Below, piece after piece: positions 17,337 through 25,547 of a DNA stretch of 35,868 nt (positions within the stretch are counted from its first letter, which is position 1; every line of letters starts with the position of its first letter). The DNA comes from Puniceicoccaceae bacterium (lineage in GTDB: Bacteria > Verrucomicrobiota > Verrucomicrobiia > Opitutales > Coraliomargaritaceae). Both the position numbers and the translations under genes were made by a program. The stretch spans positions 1-35,868 of the forward strand of contig PBYS01000097.1 of NCBI GenBank assembly GCA_002729725.1. Reading direction: 5' to 3'. The notes beneath the pieces were generated by a model. The model had not been told where the DNA came from, searched no databases, and was given only the letters and a program-made list of their open reading frames with translations.

Positions 17337-18062
17337 ATGATAAAAACTAAATCCACCCCCCGTTCAGGTTTCACCCTGATTGAGCTACTGACTGTTATCG
17401 CGATTATCGGCATCCTTGCCGCGATCCTCATTCCGACTGTTGGCGCAGTTAAGAAGAAAGCCTCGATGGTGACTTCTTCAAGTAATCTCAAACAGATTGC
17501 TATAGCGTATGCCACCTTCTCAAATTCGGGAACACGCACACGCACCATTGCAAAGGGAGCTTGGAGTGAAACGAGCAACAAGCAAGCCAACGACATGTTG
17601 CAATGGGCAAAAGTCCTAGCGTATCATGCGGGATTGACCGATGCAGGCATCTGGTTCATTAGCTCCGACGAAAAAGTATCTAACTACGCAGGTACATTAC
17701 CTCGTTCAATCGGCATAAAAAACGCTGATGGCACCTTCACAGAATCAGCCGAATGGACCGCAATCACAGAAGAGGTCATCAGCTACTCTGCCGTTGTTGA
17801 CATGAATGCAAATGCATCTGGTTCTACTCCGCTGATCTGGACTAAAGGCTTACAAACAGACGGCACATGGACAATCACCTCCCCATGGCAGGGCGAAGGC
17901 GGACACATCGCATTCATGGACGGACACGTTGAGTTTTTCCCAAACATTAAGGATGCCGAGTACAAGTTGGCACCCGGATCGGCTTCAACTGGAACGACAT
18001 CAACATCGGACATTGCCGCAGCAATTAAAACAACAAGCACGACTGATTACCTACAGAAGTAA
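17337..18062 (+). CDS. Prepilin-like protein with N-methylation motif (pseudopilin)
   Basis: This 241-residue protein has a classic class III signal: a short basic leader (MIKTKSTPRSG) cut by prepilin peptidase before FTLIELLTVIAIIGILAAIL, with the conserved Glu at +5 of the mature protein. The body is polar and Ser/Thr-rich. Near the C-terminus GGHIAFMDGHVEFFP resembles the H-X9-DG processing-associated ending common in Verrucomicrobia and Planctomycetes pseudopilins. The product is expected in the inner membrane or periplasm, either as a type II secretion pseudopilin or a related surface filament. No secretion genes are nearby. It appears monocistronic, with a strong terminator right after it. 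The start lacks a visible Shine-Dalgarno. Confidence 0.85.
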   Translation: MIKTKSTPRSGFTLIELLTVIAIIGILAAILIPTVGAVKKKASMVTSSSNLKQIAIAYATFSNSGTRTRTIAKGAWSETSNKQANDMLQWAKVLAYHAGLTDAGIWFISSDEKVSNYAGTLPRSIGIKNADGTFTESAEWTAITEEVISYSAVVDMNANASGSTPLIWTKGLQTDGTWTITSPWQGEGGHIAFMDGHVEFFPNIKDAEYKLAPGSASTGTTSTSDIAAAIKTTSTTDYLQK

Positions 18063-18097
18063 TCTACAATTAGTGACTTAAGCCAGAGATATTCACC

Positions 18098-18132
18098 AAA
18101 ACCCCAGTCCATCGAGGCTGGGGTTTTTCTTT
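18098..18132 (+). terminator. Rho-independent terminator of the pseudopilin gene
   Basis: A perfect 10-bp stem (AAAACCCCAG with CTGGGGTTTT), a 10-base loop and a T-rich tail follow the pseudopilin stop by about 36 bases. The A-run on the 5' side means the hairpin could also act weakly in reverse. Confidence 0.9.
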
Positions 18133-18193
18133 GCTCAATGCCATGACTTTGGCGTTGTTGAAAGCATAGAGATAACTTTTATTAAGTCTAACT

Positions 18194-19861
18194 ATGAGCG
18201 ACCCTATCTATATCTTTGGCCACAAAAACCCCGACGCGGACGCGATCTGCTCGGCGCTTGCTTACGAAGCATTTAAACATGCAATTGGCCAAACGGAATA
18301 TGTGGCCGCTCGCTGCGGGAACTCAAACGCCCGCATTGATGCAATTTTAGAACGCTTCCAAACGCCACTCCCCCGCTTCATCGGTGACGTCACGCCGCGC
18401 CTGGGTAATATCATGCAGCCCAAGGCACTCACAGTTACACGGCAAAGCACCTGCGCCGAAGCTTTAGAATTAATCGACAAGTATGATGTTCGCGCGCTGC
18501 CGGTCGTCGACGAGAACGGACAGATTGAAGGCTTGGTTTCTATTTTCCAACTGGGTGAATTCTTCATTCCCAAGCCACGTGAACCGCGCTCGATGCGTCG
18601 GGTGCACACCAGCGTCAAATCGATCATCGACTCACTCAATGCGACGGTCCTACACGCAGATCATCAGGACGACCTGGAGGAACTCTACGTGCGCATTGGT
18701 GCCATGGACATCCGCTCCTTCGGCAGCCATCACAAAGAGAACGGGCTTCCGTCCGACCGTAGCATTATAATCGTAGGCGACCGTTGGGACATTCAAGAGC
18801 GCTGCCTGCAACTCGGCGTGCGCTTGCTAGTAATTACTGGCGCACTTGAGGTCGACGAAGATGTAATCGCACGCGCGAAAGAGCGCAACGTCTCGCTAAT
18901 TGTGAGCCCTTACGACTCTGCTACGACTTCATGGATCATTCGCACCGCCACCCACATCGACGGACTCATTGACCCTGAAGTCAGCTGCTTCAGCGCGGAA
19001 GACCGCATCTCTTCAGTCAAGCGCCGCATCGCCAATAACAACGACCCACTCTACTTGGTCGTGAACGATCATAAGCAATTGATCGGTGTGTTTTCGAAAA
19101 GTGATATTTTGCGCCCCAGCCACACTAAAATCGCACTCGTCGACCACAATGAGCTGGGACAAGCCGTCAATGGCGCAGGCGAAGTGCAAATCACCGAAAT
19201 TTTAGACCACCACCGCCTCGGCAACATCCCAACAGAGCAACCGATCTTATTCATCAACCGCCCAGTCGGCTCGACTTGCTCCATTGTAGCCGACATGTTC
19301 CGCGCACAATCCCTGACACCTGCCCCCAACATTGCTGGCATATTGATGGCAGGGATCATCTCCGACACCCTACTCTTAAACAGTCCCACCACCACGCCAC
19401 TCGAAAGCGAGCTCTTGGATTGGCTCGCTCCCATTGCGGGAATTGAGCCCAAAGCCCTCGCCGACCTGATTTTTACCGCAGGCTCTGTCGTCATCAACAG
19501 TGAGCCCGACCAAGTCATCAGCTCCGACTGCAAAATCTACAGCGAAGGTGAACTGCGCTTTTCAGTCTCTCAAATCGAAGAACTCGGCTTTGATAATTTC
19601 TGGAAAAACGAGGACGACCTCGACAAAGCGCTGGAAGCCTATCGTAAAAAAGAAGAACTTTACTTCAGCTTCCTGCTGGTAACGGACATCAACACGCAAG
19701 ACTCCCTACTCGTCGTCGCAGGCAATGAAGAGCTCAAGGCAGCCATTAATTACCCGCAACGCGGCCAGAGTAACATCTACGAACTAAAGAGCATCGTCAG
19801 TCGCAAGAAACAGTTGATCCCTTACATTTCCTCCTTACTCAAAACCATGGGAGTGGTGTAA
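18194..19861 (+). CDS. Mn-dependent inorganic pyrophosphatase with CBS-DRTGG insert
   Basis: This is a 555-residue family II (DHH) inorganic pyrophosphatase, about 240 residues longer than the plain enzyme because of a regulatory insert. The N-terminal GHKNPDADA holds metal ligands H10, D14 and D16. A CBS domain follows (about 70-125, ending EGLVSIFQLGE), then a DRTGG-like domain (about 150-245), then a second CBS domain (about 260-305, ending LIGVFSKSDIL). The DHH part resumes with LVDHNE and ILDHHR, then VGSTCS, SDTLLLNSPTT and the substrate-binding SRKKQ near the C-terminus. In known CBS-PPases, adenine nucleotides bind the insert and tune hydrolysis of PPi. The start ATG leads straight into the first catalytic strand. 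It is flanked by a terminator upstream and convergent repeats downstream, so it is probably monocistronic. Confidence 0.92.
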   Translation: MSDPIYIFGHKNPDADAICSALAYEAFKHAIGQTEYVAARCGNSNARIDAILERFQTPLPRFIGDVTPRLGNIMQPKALTVTRQSTCAEALELIDKYDVRALPVVDENGQIEGLVSIFQLGEFFIPKPREPRSMRRVHTSVKSIIDSLNATVLHADHQDDLEELYVRIGAMDIRSFGSHHKENGLPSDRSIIIVGDRWDIQERCLQLGVRLLVITGALEVDEDVIARAKERNVSLIVSPYDSATTSWIIRTATHIDGLIDPEVSCFSAEDRISSVKRRIANNNDPLYLVVNDHKQLIGVFSKSDILRPSHTKIALVDHNELGQAVNGAGEVQITEILDHHRLGNIPTEQPILFINRPVGSTCSIVADMFRAQSLTPAPNIAGILMAGIISDTLLLNSPTTTPLESELLDWLAPIAGIEPKALADLIFTAGSVVINSEPDQVISSDCKIYSEGELRFSVSQIEELGFDNFWKNEDDLDKALEAYRKKEELYFSFLLVTDINTQDSLLVVAGNEELKAAINYPQRGQSNIYELKSIVSRKKQLIPYISSLLKTMGVV

Positions 19862-19877
19862 GCGCTCCACTCAGACC

Positions 19878-19900
19878 GTGGCGGGGCTCTTTAGACCCCG
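19878..19900 (+). repeat. REP-like hairpin R1 (degenerate GTGG)
   Basis: The 20-base core gcggggctctttagaccccg (19881-19900) is identical to that of R3 at 20071-20090. CGGGG pairs with CCCCG around a CTCTTTAGA loop. The preceding tetranucleotide is GTGG where R3 has GTAG. It lies just after the pyrophosphatase stop, and the tail lacks a T-run, so terminator function is unlikely to be its main role. Confidence 0.7.
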
Positions 19901-20000
19901 TTTGCGAATGAGCGGCCACTTCTAACTGCGAACTTCAGTCTCCGCACTTCAAACTCGACCTTGTTCGCATAGGGCTAGCCGCGGACAGCGGAACATCCGA

Positions 20001-20024
20001 ACCGAGGCTAAAGCACTCGGCTAC
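20001..20024 (-). repeat. REP-like hairpin R2
   Basis: On the - strand this reads GTAG then CCGAG, a TGCTTTAGC loop, then CTCGG. The design is the same as R1/R3 (GTAG, 5-bp GC stem, loop containing CTTTAG), but in the opposite orientation. It is the downstream partner of R1, 100 bases away. Confidence 0.7.
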
Positions 20025-20067
20025 CGATAAAGCGAGCATCGAACATTGAACATCGCATACATCATAA

Positions 20068-20090
20068 GTAGCGGGGCTCTTTAGACCCCG
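20068..20090 (+). repeat. REP-like hairpin R3
   Basis: GTAG (20068-20071) sits flush with the CGGGG/CCCCG stem and CTCTTTAGA loop. The core is identical to R1. Together with R4 it forms a second inverted pair. Confidence 0.75.
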
Positions 20091-20129
20091 TTCTCTCCTG
20101 CCCAGCCGCAAGCGCGAAAAAGCATCGGA

Positions 20130-20153
20130 ACCGAGGGCAAATAACTCGGCTAC
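20130..20153 (-). repeat. REP-like hairpin R4, overlapping a gene end
   Basis: On the - strand this reads GTAG, CCGAG, TTATTTGCC, CTCGG. It matches R2 in its stem, and the flank before both stems on the + strand is also shared (ATCCGAA versus ATCGGAA). Its GTAG (20150-20153) contributes the TAG stop of the inositol-monophosphatase-family gene. Confidence 0.75.
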
Positions 20154-20962
20154 GACAACGCGTTCAGCTCAGCGACGAACGAGTCCGTCCCCGCGTAATA
20201 CGGCGAGAAGTCCATCTTAGGATGGAAACGACGTAGTGGAAACGGGGATGTTTCGGTGAAGGTCCAGTGCAACCCGGCTGCTCGACAGAGCGCATAGGCG
20301 GCTGCGATATCCCAAACTTTAATACGGTGATCAATCACTCCAGTCAAATAGCCAGTGGCAACATAGGCTGCGCTTAACGCTCCACTACCCAAGCAACGCA
20401 CCCGATACTTCGCGAGCAAGGGGGCTAAGCGCTCCAACTCCTTTGCCGGCATCGGAAAGTGCAAACCGACCATGGTCTGCGCATCCGCTACGGTTTTGTT
20501 GCGATCGAGCTTCTTCTGATTACGCAATAAGCCACGACCAGGGCCGCCTTCCAGTAGATCCTTTGTGCTGTGATCGTAAATAAAGCCGTAAACAGGCTCC
20601 CCATCCAATAACAACGCCAGCGAAATGGCGCAAAAGGGGCAACCCAGTGCATAATTATTGGTGCCATCGATCGGGTCGACCACCCAGGCAAAACGCGCCT
20701 CCAGCTCTAACACCTCGTCCAGGGGGCTGGCCTCCTCACTACAATAATCATCCTGCGGAAAGTCACGGCGCAGCTCGGCGAAGAGTTTTTCCGAAATTGC
20801 GAAATCTGCAAAAGTCACCCTCGTATCATCTTCTTTCCACTCCGATGCGACATCGCCAAACTGACGACCAAAGAATGCGACTTGGTCACGCACAGCGACA
20901 CGCCCCGCGTTAATACGGTGACGCAGTTGCGCATCCAACTGAGCTTTAGCTTGGCGGTTCAT
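20150..20962 (-). CDS. Inositol monophosphatase family phosphatase
   Basis: This is a 270-residue Mg-dependent phosphatase of the IMPase/FBPase superfamily. Metal ligands are visible: E76/E77 in CSEEAS, D96 and D99 in VVDPIDGTNNY, and D218 in KVWDIAAAY. The ALGCPF stretch after the Asp motif is typical. The substrate may be inositol phosphate, histidinol phosphate, PAP or another sugar phosphate; the sequence does not decide, so no symbol is given. The length is normal. The start overlaps the stop of the upstream TPR-like gene by one base (TAATG type), pointing to coupled translation. The TAG stop is donated by a REP-like hairpin. It is the last gene of an apparent operon with an ABC exporter. 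Confidence 0.88.
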   Translation of the reverse strand: MNRQAKAQLDAQLRHRINAGRVAVRDQVAFFGRQFGDVASEWKEDDTRVTFADFAISEKLFAELRRDFPQDDYCSEEASPLDEVLELEARFAWVVDPIDGTNNYALGCPFCAISLALLLDGEPVYGFIYDHSTKDLLEGGPGRGLLRNQKKLDRNKTVADAQTMVGLHFPMPAKELERLAPLLAKYRVRCLGSGALSAAYVATGYLTGVIDHRIKVWDIAAAYALCRAAGLHWTFTETSPFPLRRFHPKMDFSPYYAGTDSFVAELNALS

Positions 20963-21837
20963 TAATGCGCATGCCCCGCATGGTCGTGAGGCTCAGGCGC
21001 ATCGAATGCCGGTGCCCCACGTGGCTCTTCTAGCATCGGCTCGACTGCTGGCTGAAAGCGTTGCCAAAAGGGAATCTTCAGCGCATTTTCAAGCTCACGA
21101 ATACGTTCCAAAATAATACCTTTCTGCGCATATGGCACATTGGGCAGTTCACGGTGCAAATCTTTAAGGTAGCTATACGCCTCCGTATCCAAACCTTGCT
21201 TACGCAACAGTTCAGCATAGATACGCGCCGCATAATATGGCGCATCCGCTTGCTGAGAGGCTGCTAAGAACCACTCGGCAGCCCGTGCATCATCCTTCAG
21301 CCGATTAAGATAAATCTGCCCCTTTTCTAAGTAAAGCTTGGCCTTGTCAGGATAAAATTCCAGGGCCTCATCCAACAAATCAAAAGCTTGCTGTGCTTGA
21401 TCGTAGTCGATCGCTTGCTGCCGCACTTTGGGCACAGCATCATAGCCGCCCTCTTCACGTATTCGCCAATTAGGTACATCATAAGCAATCATACGGCTAC
21501 CGTTGATCCAGAAAAAATCCGGCCGCGGATCCAATGTGGTGACGAGGCGCACCATCGCATCCAGCTTCACTCGATCGCGACGTTCCCAAATTGTGTTGGT
21601 CCGAATCCAAAGGAAGTCGGCCAATATCGCACGAAAGCCGCCCAGCACACCAACCACCAATCCCTGCCCGAGCGCACCCTCAATCGCCTCTAGGTTCATT
21701 TCAGGCTGCCCCGCTTTAACGACTTTCCACGCCGGTGCTTCGATCGGTCGCGTCAGCAAGCCGAGCAGCAACAAAATCAGCAGGATCGTTAAAACCCGAC
21801 TAAGTCGCACTATGAGTGGATGTTGCAACACAGACAT
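20962..21837 (-). CDS. Membrane-anchored TPR-like protein with His-rich tail
   Basis: This 291-residue protein is not assigned to a named family. Residues about 10-30 form one hydrophobic helix (VLTILLILLLLGLL), an uncleaved anchor or signal. A conserved-looking stretch LGGFRAILADFLWIRTNTIWER follows (about 64-85). From about 145 to 255 there are TPR-like helices (DYDQAQQAFDLLDEALEFYPDKAKLYLEKGQIYL, shown in part as DLLDEALEFYPDKAK and LYLEKGQIYL). The C-terminus ends with PHDHAGHAH, a small His cluster that could bind metal. It lies two bases after the ABC permease stop and overlaps the phosphatase start, so it probably serves the exporter, perhaps as a periplasm-facing scaffold. That role is inference. 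Confidence 0.8.
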   Translation of the reverse strand: MSVLQHPLIVRLSRVLTILLILLLLGLLTRPIEAPAWKVVKAGQPEMNLEAIEGALGQGLVVGVLGGFRAILADFLWIRTNTIWERRDRVKLDAMVRLVTTLDPRPDFFWINGSRMIAYDVPNWRIREEGGYDAVPKVRQQAIDYDQAQQAFDLLDEALEFYPDKAKLYLEKGQIYLNRLKDDARAAEWFLAASQQADAPYYAARIYAELLRKQGLDTEAYSYLKDLHRELPNVPYAQKGIILERIRELENALKIPFWQRFQPAVEPMLEEPRGAPAFDAPEPHDHAGHAH

Positions 21838-21839
21838 CT

Positions 21840-22682
21840 CTAGATCTCCCGTCGACGAAAGTTAACTTGGGCCAACAAAATAAATGCGCAGGTATATATC
21901 AAACCATAGACAGCAAGCCGCAACACCGTAGTCAGCGGCAACGCCTGCTCCACATCAAAAACCAATTGATCTCCTATATTGAACAATTGAAAATTCGGAA
22001 AAATCAACCCCAGGCCCATTACCAAAAAGCGCTCTAAACCAGCCTCCATACCAGAATAGGCATCACGCGCAATGTATTGGAGTTGGCAAATAATCAGCAC
22101 AAAGAACGACACAATGATAGTATAGAGATTCGTATTCGAAAAGCTCGCCACGAAAAGCGTAATCGCTGCGAGTATGCCAAATTTTATCCACTGCAGGAAA
22201 CCGAATACAAACACATCGCCATAACGAACAAGCGGTCCGTCAAGTAGGACATCCTCTCCCAAGCGCGCCAACAAAGCTGCCTCGCGCCAATACAAAATAC
22301 CGCTAAGCACTAAAGTAATGACTAAGCTGAAGCTCAACATCAACAAATGAGCCCCTAGGAATTTGCCTGCCAAGAACTCTAATTTGTAGACCGGCTTGGC
22401 CAGCATAGTGAGTGCGGTGCGGTTCTCGATTTCATTAAAAAAGAGCTGCGTGGTAGCGGTGATCGACAGGATCGAGCCAAAAAAGAAAAGAGCTCCAAAG
22501 CCAAAGTCGGTTATAAACTTCAACTCTCCTGTTCCGAAATCAAACTGTTGAAAAAAGGTCGAACTGGCCACCAGTGCGATCGAAATAATCAGCAGCGAGT
22601 TAAAGAACTTCTGCCGGACCGCCTCTAAAAAGGTCGTGCCCGCGATCAAACGTATTCGTGTAAATGAATTTAAAAGACTCAT
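21840..22682 (-). CDS. ABC-2 type transporter permease
   Basis: This 280-residue membrane protein has about six hydrophobic segments. The N-terminal RLIAGTTFLEAVRQKFFNSLLI and the FNEIENRTALTMLAKPVYKLEFLAGKFLG region (shown in part as NEIENRTALTMLAKPV) are typical of NosY/GldF-like ABC-2 permeases. It would form the channel with the ATPase encoded just upstream; the two overlap by four bases (ATGA). The substrate is unknown; relatives act in Cu-site assembly, gliding or Na+ export. Confidence 0.88.
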   Translation of the reverse strand: MSLLNSFTRIRLIAGTTFLEAVRQKFFNSLLIISIALVASSTFFQQFDFGTGELKFITDFGFGALFFFGSILSITATTQLFFNEIENRTALTMLAKPVYKLEFLAGKFLGAHLLMLSFSLVITLVLSGILYWREAALLARLGEDVLLDGPLVRYGDVFVFGFLQWIKFGILAAITLFVASFSNTNLYTIIVSFFVLIICQLQYIARDAYSGMEAGLERFLVMGLGLIFPNFQLFNIGDQLVFDVEQALPLTTVLRLAVYGLIYTCAFILLAQVNFRRREI

Positions 22683-23572
22683 GATTTCTGGCTCCCGGTT
22701 TTCACTTGCTGGGCGGCGTGCTCGCTTTCGCGCTGGTGCACCTCTTTTAGGAAATAGGCATCCAAACTCAAGCGCGGCTTCTCAATTCGGGCCAAGATTC
22801 CACCTTGGGCTTGAATCGTCGCCTCCACTGCCGCACGTCCCTCCGCACTCAGGCCTTCGACCACCAGCGATTCGGCGTCTTTTTCTTCCACCAAGTCGTC
22901 GACGCGTCCCTCACGCACCAGCTTGCCGCGGTGCAAAATCGCTACCCGATCACACAGGCCTTCAATTTGAGCCAGCAGATGCGAGGACAGTAAAACTGTT
23001 TTGCCGCGGCGTTTGAGCTCACGCACGATATCGGCAATCGCTGCGGAACCGAGTGGATCTACGCCAGCGGTGGGCTCATCCAACATCACCAATTGTGGAT
23101 CGTGCACCAACGATTGCGCCAGTCCGATACGTTGCAACATGCCCTTTGAATAGGTCCCGACTCGACGATCTGCGGCTTCCGTCATACCAACTAACTCCAC
23201 CACCGAGTTTACAGCTGCATCAATTTTCGCTCGCGGCACCATGCACATGCGCGCATAATAGCGCACCAACTCGCGACCGGTCAGATAACGATAAAAGTAT
23301 GGCGCTTCGGGCAAAAAGCCCACGCTACGACGCGCATCGACTTGCTTGCTGGGCTTCCCATAGATCTCACAAGTTCCCGTAGAGGCCTCTAATAAGCCGA
23401 GAATGATCTTAATCGTGGTGCTCTTGCCGGAACCATTGGGGCCGAGTAGACCGAAAATCTCGTTGTCGCCCACCTCAAGACATAGGTCATCGACCGCCCG
23501 CAACTTCACGCCGCGCATGCCGACCGAGAAGTCTTTCGTTAAATTTTTAATTCGAATGGCTGGGGTATTCAT
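22679..23572 (-). CDS. ABC transporter ATP-binding protein
   Basis: This is a 297-residue ATPase of the NatA/GldA/CcmA-like branch. The Walker A is GPNGSGKST (K50), the signature region is YSKGMLQRIGLAQSL (about 141-155, SKGML in place of LSGGQ), and Walker B is LVMLDEPTAGVDPLG (about 161-175). The switch His lies in LLSSHLL. An extra C-terminal domain of about 75 residues is usual in this branch. It starts nine bases after the acylphosphatase stop and overlaps the permease, forming one transcription unit. The substrate cannot be inferred. Confidence 0.93.
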   Translation of the reverse strand: MNTPAIRIKNLTKDFSVGMRGVKLRAVDDLCLEVGDNEIFGLLGPNGSGKSTTIKIILGLLEASTGTCEIYGKPSKQVDARRSVGFLPEAPYFYRYLTGRELVRYYARMCMVPRAKIDAAVNSVVELVGMTEAADRRVGTYSKGMLQRIGLAQSLVHDPQLVMLDEPTAGVDPLGSAAIADIVRELKRRGKTVLLSSHLLAQIEGLCDRVAILHRGKLVREGRVDDLVEEKDAESLVVEGLSAEGRAAVEATIQAQGGILARIEKPRLSLDAYFLKEVHQRESEHAAQQVKTGSQKS

Positions 23573-23581
23573 AGTCTGGAG

Positions 23582-23863
23582 TTATTGTTCGATGCGAAAA
23601 CTTTGGCAAGCACGAGGACCGCTGCTAGTCTTAATTTCACTGCCGCGAATATAATCCTGTAGCTCCGCGGCCACCTCTGCTTGAAATTCGCGCACTTCAG
23701 CCTCAGCCCCCTCCGCATACAGCAACACCCGCCCGTCGATTAAGTTACGCACATTTCCTGTCACTTCGAAGCCCTTGGCGACAGACACAGTCTGATAACG
23801 AAAACCAACACCTTGCACATGGCCTTCAAACCAGCAATTCATTTGAAAAACATGATTATCCAT
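23582..23863 (-). CDS. acyP: Acylphosphatase
   Basis: This 93-residue enzyme hydrolyses acyl phosphates. The catalytic Arg is R22 in HVQGVGFR and the catalytic Asn is N40 in GNVRNL. GRVLLYAEGAEAEV and the C-terminal FRIEQ strand complete the fold. An in-frame start 57 bases upstream (23920) would add 19 residues not seen in the family, so ATG 23863 is preferred; a Met seven residues later is also possible. It heads the ABC-phosphatase operon and faces the divergent FAD oxidoreductase across 78 bases, which must hold both promoters. Confidence 0.9.
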   Translation of the reverse strand: MDNHVFQMNCWFEGHVQGVGFRYQTVSVAKGFEVTGNVRNLIDGRVLLYAEGAEAEVREFQAEVAAELQDYIRGSEIKTSSGPRACQSFRIEQ

Positions 23864-23941
23864 AATAGCTAAGCTTATTAGAATCTCACTGGTGGCAAGT
23901 GCATTAGAACCTTGTCTCACTGGTTTTTTAAACTCAGAAAT

Positions 23942-25546
23942 ATGAGTTTATACATGACAGACGCTACCACAGACCCCACAGGCCCGACGCTCGTCGATAT
24001 CATTTTGCCATTGGAGCAATCCGAGCAAATCGCAGCGCAAAAAGCGGCCGTGGCAGCTAAATTGGACCTCCCCCTCGAACAGGTGGTGGAGCTACGCCTG
24101 CGCAAGCACTCGATCGACGCTCGCCAGCGCACGATCAAAGTACAGTTACGCGTGGAAGTCGGCATCGGGAAACCGCTCGCAGCCGAAGCTGAACTAGCCC
24201 CCGATTACCCGACCGTGCCGGCGAATGCGCGCGAGCTCGTGATCGTCGGTTGTGGCCCGGCAGGACTCTTTGCTGCTCTGCGCGCGCTCGAACTGGGCCT
24301 GAAACCAATCATTTTAGAACGCGGCAAAGATGCATCCGCACGCCGCTTCGACCTTGGCCCGATCCTGAAAGAAGGTCGCGTCATCGAGGATTCCAATTAC
24401 TGCTTCGGCGAAGGTGGCGCTGGCACTTTCTCAGATGGCAAACTCTACACACGTGCGAAAAAGCGCGGTCCGGTGCGCACCATTTACGAAACACTTGTCG
24501 CACATGGCGCACCTGAACGCATTCTGATCGACGCCCACCCACACATTGGCTCCAACTTATTACCCAAGGTGGTCATGGCCATGCGCGAATCGATTCGCAA
24601 GGCAGGCGGCGAAGTGCACTTCGGAGCGAAAGTGGACTCGTTTCTCTTAAATGCAGATGAAATCGCCGGTGTGCGCACCACCGACGGACGCGAATTCCTC
24701 AGTCAACATGTCATTCTGGCGACCGGACACTCTGCTCGCGACATTTACCAGCGATTGCACGCACAGGACATTCGACTGGAGCAAAAGCCCTTTGCCGTCG
24801 GCGTGCGCATCGAGCATCCACAAGCGCTGATTGACAGCCTGCAATACCACACCCCTCGCGACGCTGCGCGCCCCGAATTGTTGCCCGCGGCTAGCTATCG
24901 GCTCGCCACAAAAATCGATGACCGCGGCGTGCACTCTTTTTGTATGTGCCCTGGCGGCTTTATCGTGCCCGCAGCCACCGAAAATGACGAAGTTGTAGTC
25001 AATGGTATGAGCCTCGCTCGCCGCGACTCCCCCTTCGCCAATAGCGGCATGGTCGTCACTGTAGAGCCCGAAGACACTACAGCACTTCAAGCTCATCATG
25101 GCGTGCTGGCAGGCATCGCCTTTCAAAAAGAACTCGAGCAAGCAGCCAAACTACATGGAGGTGGCGGACAAGTCGCACCCGGCCAGCGTGTGACTGATTT
25201 CATGCGAGGTCAAAACTCCCAGCAACTCCCCGCAACCAGCTATTTCCCAGGCATCACGCCCGCCCGCATCGACGAAATTTTGCCCGAATGGATCACCACT
25301 CGTATGCGCCGCGGACTCGACATTTTCGGCAAACAGATGCGCGGCTATATCACAGAGGAATGTAATTTAATCGGCTTCGAGACCCGCACTAGCTCACCAG
25401 TGCGCATCCCGCGCGACGAAAAAAGTCTGCAGCACCCCGAGATAGCTGGACTATTCCCTTGCGGCGAAGGCGCTGGATTTGCAGGTGGCATCGTGAGCGC
25501 CGCACTCGACGGCATGCGCTGTGCAGAAGCCGCGGCTCGATACTAG
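23942..25546 (+). CDS. FAD-dependent oxidoreductase (COG2509-type)
   Basis: This is a flavoprotein of about 534 residues. An N-terminal domain of about 95 residues (HSIDARQRTIKVQLRVEV region) precedes the dinucleotide-binding VIVGCGPAGLFAALRALELG (about 99-118). GEGGAGTFSDGKLYTR and VILATGHSARDIY follow. The C-terminal FPCGEGAGFAGGIVSAALDG is the second FAD-contacting motif. This layout fits the uncharacterised FAD-dependent dehydrogenases of COG2509. The substrate is unknown. Candidate starts are ATG 23912, 23942 and 23954; the first adds ten residues atypical of the family, so 23942 is chosen with modest confidence. The stop is one base from the start of the helicase gene. Confidence 0.87.
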   Translation: MSLYMTDATTDPTGPTLVDIILPLEQSEQIAAQKAAVAAKLDLPLEQVVELRLRKHSIDARQRTIKVQLRVEVGIGKPLAAEAELAPDYPTVPANARELVIVGCGPAGLFAALRALELGLKPIILERGKDASARRFDLGPILKEGRVIEDSNYCFGEGGAGTFSDGKLYTRAKKRGPVRTIYETLVAHGAPERILIDAHPHIGSNLLPKVVMAMRESIRKAGGEVHFGAKVDSFLLNADEIAGVRTTDGREFLSQHVILATGHSARDIYQRLHAQDIRLEQKPFAVGVRIEHPQALIDSLQYHTPRDAARPELLPAASYRLATKIDDRGVHSFCMCPGGFIVPAATENDEVVVNGMSLARRDSPFANSGMVVTVEPEDTTALQAHHGVLAGIAFQKELEQAAKLHGGGGQVAPGQRVTDFMRGQNSQQLPATSYFPGITPARIDEILPEWITTRMRRGLDIFGKQMRGYITEECNLIGFETRTSSPVRIPRDEKSLQHPEIAGLFPCGEGAGFAGGIVSAALDGMRCAEAAARY

Positions 25547-25547
25547 C

